A DNA stretch of 45,604 nucleotides from Desulfovibrio sp. (GTDB taxonomy: Bacteria > Desulfobacterota > Desulfovibrionia > Desulfovibrionales > Desulfovibrionaceae): positions 1 to 45,604 of the forward strand of contig JAISTH010000091.1 of NCBI GenBank assembly GCA_031272715.1, written 5' to 3'. Shown here piece after piece: positions 39,055 through 45,604 of this stretch; positions within the stretch are counted from its first letter, which is position 1, and every line of letters starts with the position of its first letter. The translations under genes and the position numbers were made by a program. Below the pieces are notes generated by a model, which did not search any database, had not been told where the DNA came from, and was given only the letters and a program-made list of their open reading frames with translations.

Positions 39055-42000
39055 TCATAAAATATCTATTACACCAAGGCAAACCAAGTTTTGCGACGGC
39101 AAAATTTTTTCCTTCGCGCGCAAGGACTCTTTCCGTATCTCCATTCTAGAATTAAGTTTGGATATCTTTCCTTCCATCGCCTTAGCCAAGGATGTTCGCC
39201 CTTCGTTCTGGTGTTTTAGGAGGGTCTTCTCATATGATGCCAAACGGTCAGTCTGGTATCTGTCAATTGCATCTATCTGCAATGTAATTCTGTCAGAATT
39301 TTCATTTTGGTTTTGTACTTTCAACTCATTGAATCTTTCAGTACTATTTCCATCGCAGCAATAAAGTTTCTTTATTATCAAATTCGGGTCGAGGCCTTGA
39401 CACGGGTCTTTCCAATCGACTCCGCCTGTGCGCGCCGCATCGATGACTTTATGGGCGCTGTCGCCGAAAATTATCTTGTCGGATGACAAACTTGCAAGGA
39501 CGGTATCTAGAACTTCTTCATCCTTTACGCCAGAGAAGCTCCACAATTTTACATAGAAGGCATAAATGTCCGGTTCTATGTCAATGTCGATGCCATCACT
39601 TGAAAGTTTCAAGGCGATGGCATTTCGCAGATGATCATTCCGTACTTTTATGTCTTGAGTGATGAACCTAATGAGTGGATGGAATTGGCTTATGTATTCT
39701 TTGTCATGGATGTCATCCAAGTGTGTGATTTCATTGACAAATATACATGTTTTCGCACTGCCTGAATTTAGCTTTGTCTTGTCGGCCAATCTGTGCTCTT
39801 TGACGTAGCCGTCAAGGCGTGCGGCAAGAGGTGGCGGAAGTTTGATCTTTACTTGATGTATATCGGTTTCATGTTTTGCAAATGTATAGTTATCCCAGTA
39901 ACTGTGAAGATAGTCGTAAACATAGCCTTGGAGATCATGTGCGCCAACACGTTTGGACAGTAGTCCTGCAGCCTCAATTTGCTCGAGGACTTTTTGTCCA
40001 ATGGACAACAATTTTGGGGCGCTCGCTTCCAAATCTTCACGAAGTTTTAGCCTGGTTTCTATTGCCAAGCGCGCACGATCTATTGCATCGTTTATCTCTT
40101 CGCCAGTCAATTGGCGACAGAATATTTCGTTTTCCAAGCTTGTTATTTCCTTGCCAATAACTGCTTCACATTCGCCCAACGCTTGGGTGTAGATTTTTAA
40201 TCTTTCTAACAGTCGTTCGACGATTCTTTCATCAATTGTTTCATGGAAATAGAAATTGTAAATGTGGATTCTCTGAGCTTTTTGTCCGATTCGATCAATT
40301 CTGCCTATCCTTTGCTCTATACGCATCGGGTTCCAGGGGAGATCATAATTAATAAGTGTGCCGCAGAATTGCAAGTCTACACCTTCTGCAGTGACATCAG
40401 TGGATATTAGAAATCTCACGTCTTTATTGGTGCGAAATGAGTTTAGAGTGTTATACCTTTCTGCCCTGTCCGTCTTTCCGGTTATTAAGACGCTATTGAA
40501 ATTGCTTTTTTTCAATCTTTTGCATAGATACTCGGCAGTTGCTACGAAAGTCGTAAAAACGACTACTTTTTCACTGGGAAATTTATTGAGGTAGGCAGAG
40601 AGATTGCTCTCTAATTCATTAAATTTTGAGTCGTTTGTAACAAAGGCCGTGGGTTTGTAGCGAGGGAGGACTGTTTTTGTGACTGCTTCATAAAGAACTT
40701 TTTGGAGCTCATTTTTCTTTGTTTGCAGTTTCCGTTCAAAATGTTCAATATCATCAATATATTCAATATCGTCATCGTAGAAATTTATAAAATCCTGTTC
40801 TTGGCTATCTTCACCTCCAAGCAGTGACATCAAGTAGGCCGCTGGACATGATGAGACGGCTCTTTGCGGCATTGCCAGCAGGAAGCCTTTGTTGATCTCG
40901 TTCTTCACAGCATAGGATGTCACTGTATTGGTAATGCATTCATATAGACATTTCTCGGCATCGGTCATCTTTGCTGGAACTCGAACCACATTTCTAAAGG
41001 TTTGTTTTTGCTGTACGTCGCGCTTTCGAGTCCTCGTGATTATATAGGATAGAAGGTTGATACGTTCAATGGCACTTGCCACGTGAACTCTTTCTTTCTC
41101 GTCAGAGAAATTCTGTTTTGATTTGCATTGATTAATTAGTGATTTAAGCTGCAAATTCTTAATGAGCATGGGGTGGGCAATAGCCTCATTGAGCCTTAAG
41201 ATGAAATTATTATATGGTATGTTTACGTCAAGTGCGATATCCCGTGCGCTGACAAGAGAACTGTTTGCCTCCAACATTCTTTCAAAGTCACTTTCCTGGA
41301 GAAAATTTTCAGGGTCTACGAGCCTGAGGATATTGAATAAATCCTGGTTTCTCAAATTTATAGGCGTCGCCGAGAGGAGAATCATGTATTCGGATACTTC
41401 TTTTAAAAGATTTCCAAGTTGCCATGTTTGGGTGTTGCTATTTCTCATCTTGTGTGCTTCATCAAAAATAACCATGTCAAATATCTTGTCGTCATGCACA
41501 CAACTTTCCAGATGTCGTGCAAGTTTGCATCTTGGAGATCCCCGACGTTGCTTGATGATTTTGGGCGGTCTGGCCGCAGTGTAGCTAATTATTAGTGCAT
41601 TTCCATCGCCAGAGTATTTTTTGGGGTGCTTTAATATGTCTAATAATTCTTCAGCATTCACTATTTTACCATCTATGCCAAATCTCGTGTATAATTCATC
41701 TCTCCACTTTTCACAAAGAGACATGGGGCAGACGACAAGCAGTCGGCGCATGTCATATCTAGCTCGCAATTCAGTCCAGATCAAACCAGCTTCGATAGTC
41801 TTGCCAAGGCCGACTTCATCAGCTATCAACAAGCCCGTTGCAGGTGAGTCGATAAGATTTAAGAGCGGTCTATATTGGTAGGCGTAGAAATCAACATTTG
41901 TAATACCGATCGAGTAAATGATATTTGCGAGCTTCCCAGACAGGTAGAAATATGTGAGAATTTTTCTTAGATCAGCTGCGTTGCCATATCTACAGTGTTC

Positions 42001-42201
42001 GATGGCATCAAACGGGTCGTTGCCAGCAAAGTCCACAACTATTGCGAGTTCGGTTTCATGGACATATGAAATGTTGCCGTCATCCCAGAGTACAGCCCAT
42101 ATTAAATCGCCATCTTGAACTCTGGGATTTTTTAGCGTGGTCCCTTGGCGATGCGGGTTGTCGATATGACAGACACGTTCGCCCGGCGTGATGTTCGTCA
42201 T
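39055..42201 (-). CDS. SNF2/RapA-like DEAD/DEAH-box helicase
   Basis: A 1048-residue superfamily 2 ATPase. Visible: LLIADEVGLGKTIEAGL (Walker A, residues ~124-140), VIFDEAHKMRN (DEAH, ~247-250), LLSATPI (motif III), KVVVFTTFVATAEYLCKRL opening the helicase C domain, STDVTAEGVDLQFC (motif V), and QRIGRIDRIGQKAQRIHIYN (motif VI). An N-terminal ~60-residue small domain and a ~370-residue C-terminal part with a charged coiled coil at the end (NEGRTSLAKAMEGKISKLNS) complete it. The architecture fits RapA or the DISARM helicase DrmD, but no other DISARM genes are present. Most likely a stand-alone defence or DNA-repair helicase in an AT-rich island. Confidence 0.85.
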   Translation of the reverse strand: MTNITPGERVCHIDNPHRQGTTLKNPRVQDGDLIWAVLWDDGNISYVHETELAIVVDFAGNDPFDAIEHCRYGNAADLRKILTYFYLSGKLANIIYSIGITNVDFYAYQYRPLLNLIDSPATGLLIADEVGLGKTIEAGLIWTELRARYDMRRLLVVCPMSLCEKWRDELYTRFGIDGKIVNAEELLDILKHPKKYSGDGNALIISYTAARPPKIIKQRRGSPRCKLARHLESCVHDDKIFDMVIFDEAHKMRNSNTQTWQLGNLLKEVSEYMILLSATPINLRNQDLFNILRLVDPENFLQESDFERMLEANSSLVSARDIALDVNIPYNNFILRLNEAIAHPMLIKNLQLKSLINQCKSKQNFSDEKERVHVASAIERINLLSYIITRTRKRDVQQKQTFRNVVRVPAKMTDAEKCLYECITNTVTSYAVKNEINKGFLLAMPQRAVSSCPAAYLMSLLGGEDSQEQDFINFYDDDIEYIDDIEHFERKLQTKKNELQKVLYEAVTKTVLPRYKPTAFVTNDSKFNELESNLSAYLNKFPSEKVVVFTTFVATAEYLCKRLKKSNFNSVLITGKTDRAERYNTLNSFRTNKDVRFLISTDVTAEGVDLQFCGTLINYDLPWNPMRIEQRIGRIDRIGQKAQRIHIYNFYFHETIDERIVERLLERLKIYTQALGECEAVIGKEITSLENEIFCRQLTGEEINDAIDRARLAIETRLKLREDLEASAPKLLSIGQKVLEQIEAAGLLSKRVGAHDLQGYVYDYLHSYWDNYTFAKHETDIHQVKIKLPPPLAARLDGYVKEHRLADKTKLNSGSAKTCIFVNEITHLDDIHDKEYISQFHPLIRFITQDIKVRNDHLRNAIALKLSSDGIDIDIEPDIYAFYVKLWSFSGVKDEEVLDTVLASLSSDKIIFGDSAHKVIDAARTGGVDWKDPCQGLDPNLIIKKLYCCDGNSTERFNELKVQNQNENSDRITLQIDAIDRYQTDRLASYEKTLLKHQNEGRTSLAKAMEGKISKLNSRMEIRKESLRAKEKILPSQNLVCLGVIDIL

Positions 42202-42499
42202 GACCTACAGCCTCGATTTTTCATGATAAAAGGCTACTAAAGCCACATGGTTTGAAAGAATTTTTGATGTTTGCTGCCATGTTACTTCTTCATAAACGAT
42301 TTGTATTGGCGTCTTTATAGTTGGACTCTCATCCACATCCGTCAAAAAAAGGGAGGGGTAGGATTCGAGTGATGCGTGCAAAAGTATTTTTCACATTTAT
42401 GCTATCAATTCTACTGCACGGACGCAACTGACTCGGAAGGGACAAGTACATCCTTTTTTTTTGAGCGTGAAATGTTTATATTTGACGATTTTTTCTCTC
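42202..42499. other. AT-rich gap between helicase and AAA-ATPase genes
   Basis: Nothing coding. Homopolymer runs of T or A occur near 42340-42460. A loose promoter match (TTGACG with TATAAA 20 nt away, minus strand) precedes the helicase. Confidence 0.3.
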
Positions 42500-44065
42500 T
42501 TAATTGTCGATGACAACTGCAACAGCGTCAACGATATCTGTTGTAAAAAACTGCCAGTTCGCATATTTTCTTTCATGAATTTGTGTGATAGCTTCTTCCA
42601 ACTTTTTTGCGATCTCATTACTAGCATATGCGACTTTGATCTCAAAAATAAATGTCCTCCCCGCATATTTTAGAAGCAAGTCGGTTCTTCCTTTGGCACC
42701 GAGTGACTCACGACACACATCAACTTTGTAGGTTCCGTAGAGAAATATTGCAATCAAATCACGATAGAGAAACTCAGATTTAAGGCCTTTCACTTTTGCC
42801 AGCTCAGCATTTGTGTCATACCCGCAGCCGTCAATGACAATGTTGAATTCTGCGGTAGTCGCAACAATGTCACAAGCCTCCAATGCTGCGGTTATATTTG
42901 AGAAAGATTTTTGTGCTTTATCCAGATCGCTAAAAAAACTATCGGCTATGAGTCTAGATATTGAAGCTAGAACCTCCTCATTTGGATAGTCGAGTAGATA
43001 TGTGGTGTCATTAATCTTTTCTTTAATCGTTAGGTAACCAGTTTGAAAAAGATAGAGTGCAGGGTCATCATAGAACTCTTCAGGATATAGGAACCTTGGA
43101 CTGCCTATTCTGTAATTGATAAAATCCTCTATTAATATTTTTTTGTCGAAAAAATATTTCTTAAGAAAGGTCGGCGTTGCCGTATCGTACCAGAAATTGC
43201 TAAACTTTCCAGTCTTTAAAAATGACAGGATAGAATACGGGGTATAGACTCTCGTAACTCCATCAAAAGAGTATCCATAATAATATTTCTTTATCTCAAG
43301 CAACAAGTCGTCAAAGGATCGACCCAACATCTCTGCGCATTCGGTAATTGATGGCGATAAACAACCCTTTAATTCTTCTTCTGTGAATCCGCAAATACGG
43401 GAATATTTTTCTTCATATGTGATATCCCTGAAGTTATTCAATACTGAAGAGATACCAGCCTTGCCGCGTTTCGAGATGCCCACTACAAATCCAAATTTGA
43501 TATATTCATCGAGCACTTTTATCTGTGAATAGAAATTTTGAAGTATCTTTCGTGTTTCATTGTAATTTTCGGGGTTGTCAATGCTATCTAGCAAGGGTTT
43601 GTCATACTCATCAATAAGCAGGACAACTTGTTCGTTATTAAGCAGAAATGCATCAGCTATTAGATCGGCAAATGCTGTGGACGATTCTTTGGATTTGGGA
43701 GATATCTTTTTAAATTTTGCGCAAATATTAAGAGCAGAAATTAATTGTCCCTCCATTCTTTTAGCGCCAAATTCAATTGTCACAGAGCTCATGTCAAGTG
43801 AGATAACTGTGTACGGCTTATAATCGGGCCGATCAAACCATTTCGCTGCGGCAAGTCCTTGAAAGAGTTCTTTCTCCCCCTCAAAGAGAGACTCGAATGT
43901 CGAGAGCGTCAAAGATTTACCGAAACGCCTCGGGCGAGAAAGGAGATAGAATTTATTATCGTCTATAAGATCAAGCAAATATTGAGTCTTGTCAACATAA
44001 ACGGCATTCTGCGTTCGGAGAGTTTTAAATGACTGAGAGGAGTTTTCAATTTTCCGCGAAGCCAT
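42500..44065 (-). CDS. AAA-ATPase-like / PD-(D/E)XK nuclease family protein
   Basis: A 521-residue protein of the AAA-ATPase-like + PD-(D/E)XK family (PF09820 + PF08011). Visible: AVYVDKTQYLLDLIDDNKFY, the P-loop RPRRFGKSLTLSTFESLF (~44-61), Walker B VVLLIDEYDKPLLDSID (~150-165), VVGISKRGKAGISS, and FRDITYEEKYSRICGFTEEE. The C-terminal domain contains GAKGRTDLLLKYAGRTFIFE then IKVA, the D...ExK nuclease motif. These proteins are numerous in gut and sulfate-reducing bacteria; their role is not established, with defence or mobile-element control the usual suggestions. The gene is AT-rich and follows a very AT-rich 150-bp upstream region. Confidence 0.88.
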   Translation of the reverse strand: MASRKIENSSQSFKTLRTQNAVYVDKTQYLLDLIDDNKFYLLSRPRRFGKSLTLSTFESLFEGEKELFQGLAAAKWFDRPDYKPYTVISLDMSSVTIEFGAKRMEGQLISALNICAKFKKISPKSKESSTAFADLIADAFLLNNEQVVLLIDEYDKPLLDSIDNPENYNETRKILQNFYSQIKVLDEYIKFGFVVGISKRGKAGISSVLNNFRDITYEEKYSRICGFTEEELKGCLSPSITECAEMLGRSFDDLLLEIKKYYYGYSFDGVTRVYTPYSILSFLKTGKFSNFWYDTATPTFLKKYFFDKKILIEDFINYRIGSPRFLYPEEFYDDPALYLFQTGYLTIKEKINDTTYLLDYPNEEVLASISRLIADSFFSDLDKAQKSFSNITAALEACDIVATTAEFNIVIDGCGYDTNAELAKVKGLKSEFLYRDLIAIFLYGTYKVDVCRESLGAKGRTDLLLKYAGRTFIFEIKVAYASNEIAKKLEEAITQIHERKYANWQFFTTDIVDAVAVVIDN

Positions 44066-44216
44066 AATTCATTCTACATTATTAATGTTTATTGAAGTTA
44101 TATTTTACCGCAATCGCGATTCTGAAAGACAGATCTGAGGCGAAGTGCCTGCCTGTCAACGATTCTATAGATGCAAAAAAGTGTGGGTCAGACACTCCAT
44201 GTAGTTGGAATGGTCA
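44066..44216. other. AT-rich intergenic region
   Basis: About 150 bp between the intact and the broken AAA-ATPase-like genes; likely carries the promoter of the intact one. No clear boxes seen. Confidence 0.3.
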
Positions 44217-44936
44217 TTAGTTTACTTGCCCAGATTCCACCTCAAATTGCTCAAGAAATGCCCCGAGGTCACTTATACGTTGGAATGTCGCTGGCGGCCC
44301 ATCGAATTCCTGCTGTACGAATTCGTACACATCCCCAGCAACAGCGGCATACTCGATGCGACGAAGTTTGCCGTTAACGATCAGGCTGACAAGAGCCGGA
44401 TTTTTGTAAGGGCCAGGATAGTTCGTGTCAAATGTTTGCCCAAGAGATTCCTTGATTTTTTTCTTAATGTCGTAAGATGCTCCCGATTTGGAGACCTTGA
44501 AGTCAAAAAGGAATGTCTTTGGCGTGAAATCAAGGACTATGCAGGGTTGTCCGAGGTTGCCGTGGCATTCAATGTCAACCTTGTAACCTGCAGTCCTCAA
44601 AAAAATGAATATGGGGTCTCTGTAAAAACATTCAAGTGCGAAATCGCTCTTTGCTTCAATGTCTTCAAAGTCTTTACGGGGGTTTCTAGAAATTATGTGG
44701 CAGAATGTCGTAAAAACATCCGCAAAGTTACTTTTTAATAAATTGCTGCAAAATCTTTCTACTTGCGCAGTCTGTTCAGCTTCAGAATCAAAGAAATTAT
44801 GCTTAACTAATTTAAGCATAGCGGTCCGCACTTCAAGATTTGGGTATGTAAGGCAGTAATCCAATGCCTTACCTGTTTTCTTAACTGTAAGATAACCAGC
44901 CTGACAAAGGAAAAGTGCCGGCTCAAGCGATTGCAT
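44217..44936 (-). pseudogene. AAA-ATPase-like / PD-(D/E)XK protein, C-terminal part (frameshifted copy)
   Basis: A 239-codon ORF equivalent to the second half of the 42500-44065 product (LEPALFLCQAGYLTVKK, LTYPNLEVRTAMLKL, ALECFYRDPIFIFLR). The frame stays open upstream to about 44972, where it meets the N-terminal ORF. One extra A in the AAA at about 44970-44973 would restore a single reading (EYKSPLNLFESPGKIMQSLEP), so a 1-nt deletion is the likely cause. The nuclease motif reads FDFK in place of the family's FEFK/FEIK. Confidence 0.7.
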
Positions 44937-44962
44937 GATTTTCCCAGGAGACTCGAAAAGAT

Positions 44963-45568
44963 TTAATGGGCTTTGTATTCGCCATCGTCAAAATCTTCAA
45001 ATTTTATATTGTATGACGAGAAGTAATTCTTTATAAATTCCTGGCTACCTGTTTCAACCCAATAGTCTTTAAAGCGCATGTTTGAAAAAAATGAAAGAAC
45101 TGAGATAGGATTATATATCGATGATTTCCCGCAGAATGTATATCCATCATAGTATGCCTTCATATTCGGGAGAATGCTGCCCACATGCATATTCAATGTT
45201 TCGGCTGTCACTGGCAAGTAGTCGGAAAAATTTTCAGCGATTTCTTCATCTGTATATCCAAACATAGCACCATAACCCAGGTGCGTGGAGTAGTCTATGA
45301 TATTGTTTGCTGTGGAAAAAACTCCAGCCCTAGAAAACTTGCTTATGCCAGTAATGTAAGCGACATGAATATACTCATCGCATGATTTAATTTGCCTGTA
45401 GAATTCGCACAGGGTCTTGCGAATTTCTTCTTGATAGTCGGGATTGTCGTATGTATCTACAAGAGGGCAGTCGTATTCGTCAATAAGACTTGACTTGGCG
45501 GGTTTCTCCGTGACTGCTCCCCCTGTGAGCCTAGGGAATAGCGACTTTGAGCGACTTCTGGGCGCCAA
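44963..45568 (-). pseudogene. AAA-ATPase-like / PD-(D/E)XK protein, N-terminal part (truncated, frameshifted)
   Basis: A 201-codon ORF matching the middle of the ATPase domain from SLIDEYDCPLVDTYDNPDY (Walker B) through AYITGISKFSRAGVFSTANN to FEDFDDGEYKAH, where the frame breaks. The ~140 residues normally ahead of Walker B, including the P-loop, are missing. The first 27 codons (MAPRSRSKSLFPRL...) are unrelated and GC-richer, so another sequence has been joined near 45500. The gene therefore has at least two lesions and cannot give an active ATPase. Confidence 0.7.
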
Positions 45569-45604
45569 AAATAATATGTGATTTGCCCTCCTGAGGGCCG
45601 TGCG

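Noticed and set aside
39055-42201. DISARM system call
   Set aside because: The helicase resembles DrmD, but no methylase, DrmA, DrmB or DrmC homologue is in the window.
1-45604. CRISPR arrays, tRNA and rRNA genes
   Set aside because: No regularly spaced unique-spacer repeats, no tRNA arm patterns and no rRNA segments were seen; the tandem repeats lack spacers.

Overview
The window looks like a surface-polysaccharide locus plus adjoining accessory DNA from a high-GC Gram-negative bacterium. The heptose-phosphate genes, a LapG-type periplasmic protease, and a mosaic of ~65% GC genes with AT-rich islands would fit a Desulfovibrio-like Desulfobacterota genome. That placement is inference; no rRNA, tRNA or other taxonomic marker was found. 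Almost every gene is on the minus strand.

Layout. (1) 1-5935, AT-rich: a truncated family-2 glycosyltransferase, a 257-bp inverted-repeat element, a GtrA-type membrane protein, two UDP-galactopyranose-mutase-like flavoproteins, a GmhA-type isomerase and a GHMP-kinase homologue with all three nucleotide motifs altered. (2) 5936-8425, GC-rich: a fused nucleotidyltransferase/HAD phosphatase (HddC-GmhB type) and an NAD-dependent epimerase. Regions 1 and 2 together hold homologues of every step to GDP-D-glycero-D-manno-heptose. (3) 8426-13101: a polytopic membrane protein, an AT-rich island with what may be a decayed lipoprotein gene, and two long gene-poor GC-rich stretches.

(4) 13102-29315 is the main object: a long operon read right to left and packed with 4-nt start/stop overlaps. 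In order of transcription it encodes a ketoacyl-ACP synthase III, an acyl carrier protein, an SDR reductase, a PglD/NeuD-like acyltransferase, a GDP-mannose-3,5-epimerase homologue, a small ORF with tandem repeats, a GT-A-like protein, a 336-codon ORF made largely of 21-bp and 18-bp repeats, a second GT-A-like protein, a methyltransferase, a nucleotide-sugar dehydrogenase, a GT2/CDP-glycerol-glycerophosphotransferase fusion, and a sulfotransferase-like/GT2 fusion whose linker is an 18-bp tandem repeat. A candidate promoter with an upstream dyad lies at 29880-29931, ahead of a leader of about 560 nt. My reading is a pathway for an acylated, oxidised, methylated (hepto)glycan with a phosphodiester-linked part.

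(5) 29.3-34.1 kb: a gene-free zone with strong dyads, a pRiA4b ORF-3-like protein, an Rpn/PD-(D/E)XK transposase-nuclease split at an A9 tract, and one plus-strand gene of unknown function. (6) 34171-38818: an HD-domain hydrolase, a membrane sensor with a catalytically degenerate HD-GYP domain translationally coupled to a LapG-type cysteine protease, and an SSB. (7) 38.8-45.6 kb, AT-rich: a large SNF2/RapA-like helicase and two AAA-ATPase/PD-(D/E)XK proteins, the second truncated and frameshifted.
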